Shown here one piece after another: positions 43,547 through 52,419 of a DNA stretch of 64,000 nucleotides (position 1 is the first letter of the stretch; each line of letters starts with the position of its first letter). The translations under genes were made by a program, and so were the position numbers. Source of the DNA: Pararhizobium mangrovi. GTDB lineage: Bacteria; Pseudomonadota; Alphaproteobacteria; Rhizobiales; Rhizobiaceae. The stretch spans positions 1 to 64,000 of the forward strand of contig NZ_VHLH01000008.1 of NCBI RefSeq assembly GCF_006516965.1, read 5' to 3'. Below the pieces are notes generated by a model that saw only the letters and a list, made by a program, of their open reading frames with translations, did not search any database and was not told where the DNA came from.

Positions 43547-43984
43547 CTATTCCTTCGCGTTCTGCCGCTTCTGGCCGAGGCCCGTCTGCTTGGCAAGCTT
43601 CGAGCGACGCTCGGCATAGGCCGGCGCGACCATTGGATAGTCGTTCGGCAGGCCCCACTTCTCACGGTACTCCTGCGGTTCCAGGTCGTGCTGCGAGGCA
43701 AGGTGGCGCTTCAGCGACTTGTGCGGCTTGCCGCACTCGAGGCAATAGATTTCCTCGTTCTTCAACGCCTTCTTGAGCGGAACGGCCGGCTTCTGCGGCT
43801 CTTCCGCGGGCGCTTCCGTCCTGGCTTCGCCGGTCCGCGCGAGGGCGTCGTGAACCTGGTGGATCAGGTCCGGCAGTTCGCCAGCCGGTACGATGTTCTT
43901 GCTGACATAGGCAGAGACGATGCTGGCGGTCAGCTCGATCATCGTTTCGGGGTCTTTTTCGTATTGCTCGGGGTTGTCCAGCAT
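43547..43984 (-). CDS. MucR/Ros-family zinc-finger transcriptional regulator
   Basis: This 145-residue regulator has a C2H2-type zinc finger CLECGKPHKSLKRHLASQH (about residues 79-98) followed by LEPQEYREKWGLPNDYPMVAPAYAERRS, the MucR/Ros core. MucR proteins bind AT-rich DNA with low specificity and act as H-NS-like silencers controlling exopolysaccharide, motility and virulence genes in rhizobia and Brucella. The ATG (MLDNPEQYEKDPETM) gives family-typical length; the frame is open further upstream. The 300-bp gap 43985-44284 has no gene I can support. Confidence 0.93.
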   Translation of the reverse strand: MLDNPEQYEKDPETMIELTASIVSAYVSKNIVPAGELPDLIHQVHDALARTGEARTEAPAEEPQKPAVPLKKALKNEEIYCLECGKPHKSLKRHLASQHDLEPQEYREKWGLPNDYPMVAPAYAERRSKLAKQTGLGQKRQNAKE

Positions 43985-44284
43985 CGTTTTCCAGTCTTTT
44001 TCAGTTTTGATTTGCAATCGGTCTCGACGGCTCCAATAGCCGCGGGGATGAACGCGACATATCAGCGGAAGTTCATCAGATCGAGAGCTTAACGGCAAAG
44101 AAAAGCTGGTCAGCGGAAATAATCGACACACGGTGCTTTGTACTGAGAGCCCGAACCTGTTCTTCATCCATCGGACGCGACGGCGTGACGCTATACTTCC
44201 GGTGGCTCGATCACGAATGTTTGTTCGCCACTGGCTGCATGAGGCACGTTTTTTCTCTCCACTTGGAGCGATCCGGGGTGGCCG

Positions 44285-44884
44285 TCAGGCGGCGCGCACG
44301 CGCAGGCCGTCGAGAAAGACGTCCATCAGCCGCATGACGTCGGCGCGCCATGTCCGTCCATCCGGAGTCATGTGGCAGGTGCCGACGAGCGAGCGCAACA
44401 GTTCCTCCGCCTCGATGTCGGACCGGATGAGCCCATCGTCCCGTGCCCGTTCCATGAGCAGGTCCGCGGCCGTGCTCAGCCGGGCGAGCGAATCGGCGTA
44501 GAGTTGCGCACGGCCATCCGCCGCAAGCGCAAGGGCGGCGAGCATGCCCTTCTTGGTGGCGACCAGATCGACATTGGCGCGAAGCCACGCGGCGAGGGCG
44601 GCCATCGGTTCGTCGGTTCGCGAAAGGCGTTCGGCGAGCGCGACGACATCGTCCACCTCGCTGCGGTAGACGGTTTCGAAAAGCACGTCCCGGGTCGGAA
44701 AATGCCGATAGAGCGTACCGATCCCGACGTCCGCGCGACGGGCGACCGCTTCGAGGCTGGCATCGGGCCCGCCCGTCGCGAAGATCACCCGCGCCGCATC
44801 GACGAGACGCTGGCGATTGCGCAGCGCATCGCTGCGCGGCCGTCGCGTTGCCTTCGTTTTTCCCTGCTCCACTTTCTTTTCCAT
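44285..44884 (-). CDS. TetR-family transcriptional regulator
   Basis: This 199-residue repressor has a basic N-terminal tail, the helix-turn-helix (about 25-70; ARVIFATGGPDASLEAVARRADVGIGTLYRHFPTRDVLFE) and a variable C-terminal ligand domain with the SbtR-like layout. It is divergent from the paoABC-type aldehyde oxidoreductase genes, 144 bp away, and is probably their repressor. A perfect palindrome lies 19-33 bases upstream of its start. Confidence 0.9.
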   Translation of the reverse strand: MEKKVEQGKTKATRRPRSDALRNRQRLVDAARVIFATGGPDASLEAVARRADVGIGTLYRHFPTRDVLFETVYRSEVDDVVALAERLSRTDEPMAALAAWLRANVDLVATKKGMLAALALAADGRAQLYADSLARLSTAADLLMERARDDGLIRSDIEAEELLRSLVGTCHMTPDGRTWRADVMRLMDVFLDGLRVRAA

Positions 44885-44902
44885 CGATTGGCCACTTGAA
44901 AC

Positions 44903-44917
44903 CGGAGGCCCCCTCCG
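44903..44917. promoter_or_regulatory. Candidate TetR operator
   Basis: CGGAGGCCCCCTCCG is a perfect 6-bp inverted repeat with a 3-base centre, 19-33 bases upstream of the tetR start, with TATAGT immediately beside it. Position and symmetry fit autoregulation and control of the divergent oxidoreductase genes. Confidence 0.5.
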
Positions 44918-45028
44918 TATAGTTTTTCGTCAGGTCGCACGACCGTCTTTCACCGCCCTGGCGACGTGTTTGTCCCGTCGGGCCGTGAAAGTCCATCGAT
45001 CGAAACCATCACTACGATCGGAACCACG

Positions 45029-45526
45029 ATGACGCTTTCCATTCATCTCACCGTGAACGGGGCCGCGCAGGACGTCGCGCTCGACGATCCCCGGGTCACG
45101 CTCCTCGATCTGCTGCGCGAGCGGCTCCATCTGACCGGCACCAAGAAAGGCTGCGACCGCGGCCAGTGCGGCGCATGCACCGTCCTCGTCGACGGCCGGC
45201 GCGTCAATTCCTGCCTGACGCTCGCCGCCAGCCTCGAAGGCGCCGAGGTGCTGACGATCGAGGGTGTCGCCAGGGGCGACGAACTTCACCCGGTCCAGGC
45301 CGCCTTCATCGCCAATGACGGCTTCCAGTGCGGTTACTGCACGCCGGGCCAGATCATGAGCGCGATCGGCCTCATCAGCGAAGGCCGGCTCGACGGCGAT
45401 CCCGAGCGTGTGCGCGAGGGAATGAGCGGCAATCTGTGCCGCTGCGGCGCTTATGCCGGCATCACGAACGCCGTGCTCGAAGCCGAAGCGACCATGAGCG
45501 AGACCGCGAAGGAGGCCGCCGAATGA
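45029..45526 (+). CDS. Aldehyde oxidoreductase 2Fe-2S subunit (PaoA-like)
   Basis: This 165-residue iron-sulfur subunit has a plant-type 2Fe-2S domain [16 protein letters not shown] (about 40-60) and a second cluster domain [12 protein letters not shown] and [16 protein letters not shown] (about 100-145). It relays electrons from the molybdenum subunit to FAD. Unlike E. coli PaoA the chosen start leaves no twin-arginine signal; the extra upstream codons do not form one either, so the complex is probably cytoplasmic. It overlaps the FAD subunit gene by four bases. Confidence 0.93.
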   Translation: MTLSIHLTVNGAAQDVALDDPRVTLLDLLRERLHLTGTKKGCDRGQCGACTVLVDGRRVNSCLTLAASLEGAEVLTIEGVARGDELHPVQAAFIANDGFQCGYCTPGQIMSAIGLISEGRLDGDPERVREGMSGNLCRCGAYAGITNAVLEAEATMSETAKEAAE

Positions 45527-46578
45527 AACCCTTCGATTATGTTCGTCCGGCAACCATCGAAGAGGCGGTCCAGGCCGGCTCCATGGAAGGCTCGGCCTTT
45601 CTCGCCGGCGGCACCAACCTTCTCGACCTGATGAAGGGCGGTGTCGTCGAGCCGCAGCGCATCGTCGATGTCACGCACCTGCCGGATCTTTCCGCCATCG
45701 ACGCCACGTCGGACGGCGGCGTTCGCATCGGCGCGCTGGTGCGCAACGCCGACCTTGCGAACGACGCCGATTTCGCCGGGCGCTTTCCGGCCGTCGCCGA
45801 GGCGCTGCTTTCCGGCGCGTCCGGCCAGCTCCGCAATGCCGCGACGGTCGGCGGCAACCTGCTTCAACGCACGCGCTGCCGCTATTTCTACGACGTCGCG
45901 AGCGCCTGCAACAAGCGCGAGCCGGGTTCGGGCTGCGACGCGCGCGAGGGCGAGAACGACGGCCTTGCGGTTCTTGGATGGAGCGATCGCTGCATCGCCA
46001 CGCATCCGTCCGACTTCTGCGTGCCGCTCGTCGCCTTCGATGCCGTGGTCGAGATCGCCGGCCCGTCCAGACGCCGGGAGATCGCGCTCGAGGAGTTCCA
46101 TCGGCTTCCAGGGGAAACGCCGGAAAAGGAGAGCGTGCTCGAACCCGGCGAGCTGATCGTCGCCGTTCGGCTGCATGCCGAATCGATCGCGTTCTGCGCC
46201 AACCAGCGATACCTCAAGGTGCGCGAGCGCACGTCCTACGCCTTCGCCGTCGTTTCCGCGGCGGCCGGCCTCATCGTCGAGGACGGCAGGATCACGCAGG
46301 CCCGCCTGGCACTCGGCAGCGTTGCACCGAAGCCGTGGCGTGCACGTGCCGGCGAGAACCTGCTTGCCGGCCAGAAGCCGGAACGCGCCGCCTTCGAACG
46401 GGCGGCCGAAGCAGCACTCGCCGAAGCGAAGCCTTCCGGTGACAACGCCTACAAGATCGACCTCGCACGCCGCCTGATCGTGCGCGCCTTCGAGCGCGCG
46501 GCGGCGGGCACGCCGAACCCGCTGCCGGCACTGCCGGCTTCCCCCTTCGCCCATTCCCCGGAGGCCGCTCATGTCTGA
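45523..46578 (+). CDS. Aldehyde oxidoreductase FAD subunit (PaoB-like)
   Basis: This 351-residue subunit of the vanillyl-alcohol oxidase fold binds FAD through [15 protein letters not shown] near residue 27 and [18 protein letters not shown] near residue 110. The cysteines in the following insert ([21 protein letters not shown]) match the extra 4Fe-4S cluster of E. coli PaoB. The CO-dehydrogenase C-terminal domain spans about 230-330. It overlaps paoC by eight bases, so the three subunits are translationally coupled. Confidence 0.93.
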   Translation: MKPFDYVRPATIEEAVQAGSMEGSAFLAGGTNLLDLMKGGVVEPQRIVDVTHLPDLSAIDATSDGGVRIGALVRNADLANDADFAGRFPAVAEALLSGASGQLRNAATVGGNLLQRTRCRYFYDVASACNKREPGSGCDAREGENDGLAVLGWSDRCIATHPSDFCVPLVAFDAVVEIAGPSRRREIALEEFHRLPGETPEKESVLEPGELIVAVRLHAESIAFCANQRYLKVRERTSYAFAVVSAAAGLIVEDGRITQARLALGSVAPKPWRARAGENLLAGQKPERAAFERAAEAALAEAKPSGDNAYKIDLARRLIVRAFERAAAGTPNPLPALPASPFAHSPEAAHV

Positions 46579-48826
46579 CCTGCCGCTTGCTTCCTCGCCG
46601 GCCCATCGCCGGCACGGCTCGAACATGGGCCAGCCCATGACGCGCCGCGACGGCATCCTGAAGGTGACGGGTAGCGCCACCTATGCTGCCGACAACCATC
46701 CCGAAGGCATGCTGCACGCCGTCATGGCTGTCAGCGCCATCGCCAGCGGTCGCGTGAGCGCGCTCGACGTCGCGGCGGCGAAGGCCCATCCCGGCGTCGT
46801 CGAGGTCATGACGCCGGAAAACCGGCCTGCGCTCGCCAAGGATCCCGAGGATCGCGACAACCCGTTCATGTTCCGCCTGGACGTGCTGCAGAACGATCGC
46901 GTGCGCTACGCCAACCAACCGATCGCCGTCGTCATCGGCGAGACGCTCGAAGCCGCGCAGGAAGGCGTCCGGTTGCTTTCGCCGAAATACGAGAGCGAAA
47001 CGCCGAACGTCGGCCTGGACGGGGCGGAAAGCTTCGTGCCGGAAGCCGTCGGGCCGGGCGCGCCGCCCGCTGCGAGCATCGGCGATTTTGATGCCGGCTA
47101 CGCGGACGCGCCGACGCGTGTGGAGGCGACCTACGAGACGCCGCCGCAGTACCACAACGCGATGGAACCGCATGCCATCGTCGCGCACTGGACGGCGAAG
47201 GACCGACTGTCCATCGATACGCCGAGCCAGGGCATTTCCGCGGCTCTCGGGCGGCTTTCCGGCCTCTTCGGCATACCCGTCGAAAACATCGAGATCCGCA
47301 CGCCCTTCCTCGGTGGCGGCTTCGGTTCCAAGGGTGCCGTCGTCAGCCCGCAGGTCCTCGGCGTGCTCGCCGCGAAGCTCGTCGGCAAGCCGGTCAAGCT
47401 AGTTACCCGGCGCGACCAGATGTTCGGCCCTGTCGGCCATCGCGCGCCGACGCGCCAGACCCTGAAGCTCGGTATCGGCGAGGGTGGACTGCTCGGTGCC
47501 ATCTCGCACCATACGAAGACGCTTTCGAGTGCGTTCGACGAGTTCTTCGAGGGGTCGTCGGCGGCTTCGCACACGCTCTATGCGAGCCCGGCGATCGCCA
47601 CCTCGCACGAGGCAGTGCGTGCGAATACCGGTACGCCGATGTTCATGCGCGCGCCCGGCGAAGCCTCGGGTTCCATCGCGCTCGAAGGCGCGATCGACGA
47701 GGCGGCGGAAGCCTGCGGCATGGACCCGCTGGCCTTCCGCCTCGCCAACTATGCCGAGAAGGAGCCGATCTCCGGCAAGCCGTTCTCTTCCAAGCGCCTG
47801 CGCGAATGCTACGAACAGGCGGCCGCACGCTTCGGCTGGGAAGAGCGCACGCTCGCTCCCCGCTCGATGCGCGACGAGGATGGGCTGCTCGTCGGCTGGG
47901 GCGTCGGCACCGCAACCTTCCCGGCGGTGATGTTCGCCGCCGAGGCGCGTGCCGTCATCAAGGCCGACGGCAGCGGCGTCATGGAATCGAGCATCGAGGA
48001 CATGGGGCAGGGTGCCTGGACGGCACTGGCGCAGATCGCCGCCGACGGTCTCGGCATCGACATCGAGGAACTGACCTTCCGCGGTGGCGAATCCGGTCTG
48101 CCGGATGCCGGCGTGGCCGGTGGTTCTGGACATACCGCGACGGCTGGCAACGCCATCCACGCCGCCGGCGTCGACGTCGTCCGCAAGCTCGCCGAACTGG
48201 CGACGAACGACGAGCAGTCGCCGCTCTTCGGCGCGGGCAATGCCGGTGTCGACGCGCGTGACGGACGGCTCTACCGTCGCGACGACGAAACGCGCAGCGA
48301 AAGCTATGCGGACATCCTCGCGCGCGCCGGGCTTTCCGAGATCGAGGGCAGCGGCACCGGTGCTGCCGATTCGGCGGCGCAGGAGCATTACGCCCTTCAC
48401 GCGCACGGCGTGGTGTTCGCGGAGGTGAAGGTCGATCCGGACCTTTGCCAGATGCGTGTCAGCCGGCTGGTCGGCGCCTTCGCCGCCGGGCGCATCATCA
48501 ATCCGCGACTGGTCGAAAGCCAGCTCTTCGGCGGCATGATCTGGGGCGTCTCGTTCGCCCTTCACGAGGGTGCGAAGGTCGACCGGCGTTCCGGCAAGGT
48601 GATGAACGGCGATCTCGCCGAGTATCACGTTCCGGTCAATGCCGACGTTCCCTCGCTGGAGGCGATCCTTGTCGACGAGGAGGATCCGCACGTCAATCCG
48701 CTCGGCATCAAGGGCGTCGGCGAGATCGGCATCACCGGCTCCGCCGGCGCCATCGCCAACGCCATCTGGCACGCGACCGGAACGCGGGTACGCCGTTTCC
48801 CGGTCCGGATCGCCGACCTCGTCTGA
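46571..48826 (+). CDS. Aldehyde oxidoreductase molybdenum-binding subunit (PaoC-like)
   Basis: This 751-residue large subunit has the hammerhead domain (about 20-130), [18 protein letters not shown] near residue 255, the cofactor-contact motif [19 protein letters not shown] near residue 360 and the catalytic-Glu segment [20 protein letters not shown] near residue 715. It would oxidise aldehydes to carboxylates with cofactor made elsewhere. It is a complete three-subunit set, unlike the orphan large subunit at 6155-8452. No XdhC/PaoD-type chaperone is adjacent. Confidence 0.94.
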   Translation: MSDLPLASSPAHRRHGSNMGQPMTRRDGILKVTGSATYAADNHPEGMLHAVMAVSAIASGRVSALDVAAAKAHPGVVEVMTPENRPALAKDPEDRDNPFMFRLDVLQNDRVRYANQPIAVVIGETLEAAQEGVRLLSPKYESETPNVGLDGAESFVPEAVGPGAPPAASIGDFDAGYADAPTRVEATYETPPQYHNAMEPHAIVAHWTAKDRLSIDTPSQGISAALGRLSGLFGIPVENIEIRTPFLGGGFGSKGAVVSPQVLGVLAAKLVGKPVKLVTRRDQMFGPVGHRAPTRQTLKLGIGEGGLLGAISHHTKTLSSAFDEFFEGSSAASHTLYASPAIATSHEAVRANTGTPMFMRAPGEASGSIALEGAIDEAAEACGMDPLAFRLANYAEKEPISGKPFSSKRLRECYEQAAARFGWEERTLAPRSMRDEDGLLVGWGVGTATFPAVMFAAEARAVIKADGSGVMESSIEDMGQGAWTALAQIAADGLGIDIEELTFRGGESGLPDAGVAGGSGHTATAGNAIHAAGVDVVRKLAELATNDEQSPLFGAGNAGVDARDGRLYRRDDETRSESYADILARAGLSEIEGSGTGAADSAAQEHYALHAHGVVFAEVKVDPDLCQMRVSRLVGAFAAGRIINPRLVESQLFGGMIWGVSFALHEGAKVDRRSGKVMNGDLAEYHVPVNADVPSLEAILVDEEDPHVNPLGIKGVGEIGITGSAGAIANAIWHATGTRVRRFPVRIADLV

Positions 48827-48844
48827 CATGGACGGTTGAGAACG

Positions 48845-48881
48845 ATCGCCGCCCTGCATGTAGGCGCGGGGCGGCGATTTT
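48845..48881. terminator. Bidirectional intrinsic terminator between paoC-like and tonB
   Basis: ATCGCCGCCC (48845-48854) and GGGCGGCGAT (48869-48878) are perfect complements, followed on the plus strand by TTTT. The location between convergent operons supports termination of both. Confidence 0.7.
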
Positions 48882-48889
48882 CATGGGCG

Positions 48890-49915
48890 CTACGGCCGGA
48901 AGGCGAGCGGGACCGTGAAGGTCCAGGACGAGCGTCCCGCCGCTTGCGGAATGTCGGGAAAGGGCGCGGCCCGGCGCACGGTCGCGGCTGCGGCGCGGTC
49001 GAGGATCGACGACCCGGAACTGCGCACGACCCGGACATTGGTGACGGACCCGGAGGCCAGCACGGTGAAGCGCACATGTGCCTCGCCGCGAAGGCGCCGA
49101 CTGCGCGCGGATGACGGGTAGCGCAACGCGCGGCGCAGTCCGCTCACGATCTTTCCCGGATAGTTCGAGACCGCGGCGTTGCCGGCTGCGGTGTTCCGTC
49201 TTTCGGAGCGCGTGGTCGACCGGCGCGACGAAGCGCTCGATGAAGACGATCGGCCGCTGTCGGCACGGCTTTTCCGCGTCGTGCGCGCGGGTTCGGATGT
49301 TTCCTTTCGCTCCGCACGACGCTGCGGTTCGGGATCCCGTTTTGGCGGGGTGTATTCCGGGCGGGCGACGGGGAGGGGAACCTCGTCGATATGCGGGCCG
49401 GGCTCGGGTTCGGGCTGGATCGCCTGTTCCCGCTCGGCCGCGTTCGAAACCGGCGACGAAGGCAAAGCCGCTTCGGGTGCGAGTGGCTGCTCGGACGGTT
49501 CGAGAGCTTCGTTCACCGGTTCGTCGGAGGCGACCGCCACGTCCGCGGCTTCCGAGCGCACCGGTCGCGCTGTGCGATCGGCTGGCTCGGCTTGCTGCGC
49601 ATCGGGGGTCGAGGCTTCCACGGCTCGCGCATCCGCCGGTTCGTTCACCGTTTCATCCCGGCGATCGGGAACGACGGCGTCTTCGTCCGGCGCGCGTTCG
49701 GCCGGTCGCGTCGTTTCCACCGGCTCCGCCGTCGCCGTCGCGATGCTCGCCAATGCGTCGTCCATCACGCGCAGTTCGCCCGGCTGCCCACCTGCGATGC
49801 GCACCGGCTCGGGCGGAGAAATGAAGGCGGCGACTATGGCCGCATGGATGACGAGCGAGCCGGCGACCGCCATCGTGGCGACCAGAACGCGCGAACCGGT
49901 CGGCCGCACGCCCAT
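48890..49915 (-). CDS. TonB-family energy transducer
   Basis: This 341-residue protein has an N-terminal transmembrane anchor (about 10-32; VLVATMAVAGSLVIHAAIVAAFI) and a long periplasmic Pro/Glu/Arg/Ser-rich spacer (about 60-250). The C-terminal TonB domain (about 255-341) contains YPSSARSRRLRGEAHVRFTVLASGSVTNVRVVRSSGSSILDRAA. It transmits the ExbBD proton-motive signal to outer-membrane receptors. A Ser/Arg-rich block RSSSSSASSRRSTTRSERR precedes the domain. The ATG overlaps the upstream exbD stop by one base. Iron/heme role is inferred from hemP nearby. Confidence 0.9.
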   Translation of the reverse strand: MGVRPTGSRVLVATMAVAGSLVIHAAIVAAFISPPEPVRIAGGQPGELRVMDDALASIATATAEPVETTRPAERAPDEDAVVPDRRDETVNEPADARAVEASTPDAQQAEPADRTARPVRSEAADVAVASDEPVNEALEPSEQPLAPEAALPSSPVSNAAEREQAIQPEPEPGPHIDEVPLPVARPEYTPPKRDPEPQRRAERKETSEPARTTRKSRADSGRSSSSSASSRRSTTRSERRNTAAGNAAVSNYPGKIVSGLRRALRYPSSARSRRLRGEAHVRFTVLASGSVTNVRVVRSSGSSILDRAAAATVRRAAPFPDIPQAAGRSSWTFTVPLAFRP

Positions 49916-50319
49916 CACGAATTCGCCCTGCGGGTGATCAGCGTGATGCCGGCGACGCCATGCTCGCGCAGCCTCGAGATCAGGTCGACGAGTGTGGTCG
50001 CAGGTAACGCCTCGTCGACAACGAGCTTCAGCTTCTCGCCCTGTCGCGCCCCTTCGCCATCGGCATCCCGCACCGAAAGGTAAGCATCGATTGACGTTTC
50101 GTTGCCGCGGAAGCGAAGTGTTCCATCCTTCATGACGACGAGGGCGTCCGGCGGCTGCGTTCGGGTGGCCTGCGTCGTCTCGATCATCGTCAGGGCCGGA
50201 TCGAGCGGCGAGGCGAGCGTTCCGGCGACCATGAAGAAGATCAGCATCAGGAAGACGATATTGATCAGCGGGATCGTGTTCTCCCGTTCGGGCTTGGGGC
50301 GGGGTCGCGCTAGCTTCAT
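49915..50319 (-). CDS. ExbD-family biopolymer transport protein with Asn in the membrane helix
   Basis: This 134-residue protein has a short cytoplasmic N-terminus, one transmembrane helix (NTIPLINIVFLMLIFFMVAG, about residues 14-33) and a periplasmic domain. The position of the essential proton-carrying Asp of ExbD (FID in E. coli, D25) is occupied by Asn20 (codon AAT on the minus strand). The neighbouring ExbD retains Asp. The pair could form a heterodimer inside the ExbB pore. Its start overlaps the other exbD by four bases. Confidence 0.9.
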   Translation of the reverse strand: MKLARPRPKPERENTIPLINIVFLMLIFFMVAGTLASPLDPALTMIETTQATRTQPPDALVVMKDGTLRFRGNETSIDAYLSVRDADGEGARQGEKLKLVVDEALPATTLVDLISRLREHGVAGITLITRRANS

Positions 50320-50723
50320 CGGCGCGTCTCTTCCCCGGCACGCCCGGCGATGGAAAGATCGAGGTCGGTTCGGGCGCGAACGGCTTCGACGGCGGTGACG
50401 AGACGCTGCGAATCGACGCCACCGCCGACGAGGAGAACGGCGGCCTTTCCACCGACACGCGACAGACGGTTCATCTCGTCGATGGCGGCATCGGCATCGG
50501 CAAATTGCTGGCCGTTGACGCTCCAGTCTTCGGCACCGAGGCGCGCGATGATCCGAGGGGCCGTTCCGCCGCCACTGCCGGCGCGGCCGCCGGCAATATC
50601 GACCGAGGCGAAACGGGTGAATGTCGAGCTCAGCATGAAAAAAAGAAGCAGCAGGAAGATGATGTCGATCAGGGAAGTCAGCGAGGGGCGCCGCGTACGG
50701 CGTGCCGATCGTTCAATGCGCAT
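50316..50723 (-). CDS. exbD: ExbD-family biopolymer transport protein
   Basis: This 135-residue protein has a basic N-terminus MRIERSARRTRRPSLTS, a transmembrane helix SLIDIIFLLLLFFMLSSTF (about 17-35) with the conserved Asp, and a Gly-rich periplasmic domain (GGRAGSGGG, LLVGGGVDS). It couples proton flow to TonB with ExbB. The gene overlaps exbB by eleven bases and the second exbD by four. Confidence 0.9.
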   Translation of the reverse strand: MRIERSARRTRRPSLTSLIDIIFLLLLFFMLSSTFTRFASVDIAGGRAGSGGGTAPRIIARLGAEDWSVNGQQFADADAAIDEMNRLSRVGGKAAVLLVGGGVDSQRLVTAVEAVRARTDLDLSIAGRAGEETRR

Positions 50724-51450
50724 GACCGGCCATCGCGTTCGGGGCGGCGCGTTCGGCGACGGCCGCGCCCCGGGTACCCGTCGGCTCGCTCCGTGCATTC
50801 ACCCGGTCGCTTGAAACGAGGGCGCCGGTGATCGTTTCGACGGCGACCCGTTCGTTCTCGACGCGTGATTCGAACCAGGTCAGAAGCAGCGATACCGGCA
50901 TCGCGACCGCGAGCCCGACGGCCGTCGTCAGCAACGCCACCCAAATGCCGCCCGCAAGAATCGACGGATCGACGGAGTTCGCGGCCTGTTGCAGCTTCTG
51001 GAAGGCCTCGATCATACCGAGCACGGTGCCGAAAAGACCGAGCAGCGGTGCGATCTGCGCGATCGCTTCGAGAGCACGGAAGCCGCGCTGGAGATCGTGC
51101 AGGCTTTCGGCTGCCATGCGCGTAACCTCTTCTTCCACCGCGACGGACGGCACGCCGCGTGCCCGCATGGTGAGCGCCGTGTCCATCGTGCGCGAGACGA
51201 GCGAGCGATCACGCGCGACGAGGCGTTCGGCCTCGCTGGTGCGCGCGCGGGCGACGAGATCCACGGCACGGCGTGCGTTCTGGTGGCGACCGACACGCTG
51301 TCGGAAGAACTGCACCATCTTGGCGAGCACGAGCGCAATCGCCGCGACCGAAAGCACCAGAAGCAGCGCAACGACCGCACCGCCGAGGGCGACGAGCGAG
51401 GAGACGGCTTCGAAAAGCGGCATCGCGAAGGCCGGTACCACGGCGTTCAT
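50713..51450 (-). CDS. exbB: ExbB-family (MotA/TolQ/ExbB) proton channel protein
   Basis: This 245-residue inner-membrane protein has three transmembrane helices (about 20-45, 135-160 and 170-198). The MotA/TolQ/ExbB core reads LEAIAQIAPLLGLFGTVLGMIEAFQKL and GGIWVALLTTAVGLAVAMPVSLLLTW. It forms the pentameric pore around ExbD. The ATG at MNAVVPAF overlaps the upstream gene by four bases (ATGA), so the whole set down to tonB is one coupled operon. Confidence 0.92.
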   Translation of the reverse strand: MNAVVPAFAMPLFEAVSSLVALGGAVVALLLVLSVAAIALVLAKMVQFFRQRVGRHQNARRAVDLVARARTSEAERLVARDRSLVSRTMDTALTMRARGVPSVAVEEEVTRMAAESLHDLQRGFRALEAIAQIAPLLGLFGTVLGMIEAFQKLQQAANSVDPSILAGGIWVALLTTAVGLAVAMPVSLLLTWFESRVENERVAVETITGALVSSDRVNARSEPTGTRGAAVAERAAPNAMAGHAH

Positions 51451-51887
51451 CGGGTCAACTCCGTATCGGTGCGCGAAGCGGTGGATAGGTGGGCGAGGCA
51501 GGCTCCGGGCTCCGGCCCCTCGCATTCCGGCGCGTCGTTGACGAGGATGCGCGAGACGTTCGCACAGTCCGTTCCGGGAACGTCGAAGCGGCGAACGCGC
51601 ATACGTCCGGCGGGCAGGCCCTGGAAATCGAGGGAGGTCATCCGGTCGACCAGCCCCTTTCCGTCGAAGAGCACGACCTGAACGGTGAGGCCGGCGATAT
51701 CCCGCTTCATGGCGTTCTTCGCCACGAAGGTGAAGCGACAGCCCTTGTCCGAGCTTTCGAGCCTGTTGAGTTCGATCGAGAGCGCGCCGTCGTCACCTTC
51801 GGCTGCACGGGTGCCGGTGGATACGGAAAGGCTTGCGGCAAGGACGATGGCCGCGAGAGCGCCGGACGAAAGCCCCTGTATGCTCAT
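51447..51887 (-). CDS. Secreted protein of unknown function in the TonB operon
   Basis: This 146-residue protein has a signal peptide (about 1-29, ending GTRAA) and an immunoglobulin-like beta pattern (LSIELNRLESSDKGCRFTFVAKNAMKRDIAGLTVQVVLFDGKG). There are four cysteines in the mature part, suggesting two disulfides. It is translationally coupled to exbB, so it is likely a periplasmic accessory of the uptake system; I do not know a functional name. Confidence 0.8.
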   Translation of the reverse strand: MSIQGLSSGALAAIVLAASLSVSTGTRAAEGDDGALSIELNRLESSDKGCRFTFVAKNAMKRDIAGLTVQVVLFDGKGLVDRMTSLDFQGLPAGRMRVRRFDVPGTDCANVSRILVNDAPECEGPEPGACLAHLSTASRTDTELTR

Positions 51888-52081
51888 GCCGCCCTCGAAG
51901 AAACGGCTACGCGACCGATGGCTGGATGCACCGTCTCCGTGGGTGAGCAGGGGGCAAGAACGAGCGGCATGGCTTTCCTCTCATGGAAGACACGCTGGCT
52001 GGCTCGCGGCTGGCTGGCGGAAGATGGATCGACGATTTCGACCGGCGCGGTGAAGCGGGATCTTGCGATCGCTATAAAACA

Positions 52082-52096
52082 TGATATTTGGAGTCA
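52082..52096. promoter_or_regulatory. Iron-rhodo-box-like site TGA-N9-TCA
   Basis: TGATATTTGGAGTCA matches TGA-N9-TCA, the consensus described for the RirA iron regulator of Rhizobiales. It lies in the AT-rich centre of the divergent region between the exbB-tonB operon and hemP, 71-85 bases upstream of the hemP start. One copy of such a short motif can occur by chance, but the location fits. Confidence 0.5.
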
Positions 52097-52166
52097 AGAT
52101 ATATCGACGCATCACGACTGCCGAGCCAGTGAAAGCGAGCCAGGCGCAGCGAAGGGCATAGCGATC

Positions 52167-52361
52167 GTGACGAGACACACGCCAACTCCCGAATTATCGA
52201 CGCCACCCGAGGAGCCGGGGCAGGGAACCGGCGAGGCCGGTCGATCCTCTTGGACGAGCCGCGAACTCTTCGGACCTCGCACCGAGATCGGCATCGAGCA
52301 TGGCGGGGCGCTCTACCGCCTGAAGATCACGCGCCAGGGAAAACTGATCCTCAACAAGTAA
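52167..52361 (+). CDS. hemP: Hemin uptake protein HemP/HmuP
   Basis: This 64-residue protein has the diagnostic HemP C-terminus: SRELFGPRTEIGIEHGGALYRLKITRQGKLILNK. Family members help express or operate TonB-dependent heme uptake in rhizobia. The start is taken as GTG at 52167 after GAAGGGC; no ATG is available close by. Divergence from the TonB operon across an iron-type operator supports an iron/heme function. No heme receptor or HmuTUV genes are present in this window. Confidence 0.85.
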   Translation: MTRHTPTPELSTPPEEPGQGTGEAGRSSWTSRELFGPRTEIGIEHGGALYRLKITRQGKLILNK

Positions 52362-52419
52362 GGAACAGCGCCGGCGCGATGAGCGCGCCCGACGATTTTC
52401 ACGTCATGGAGAGACGGGC

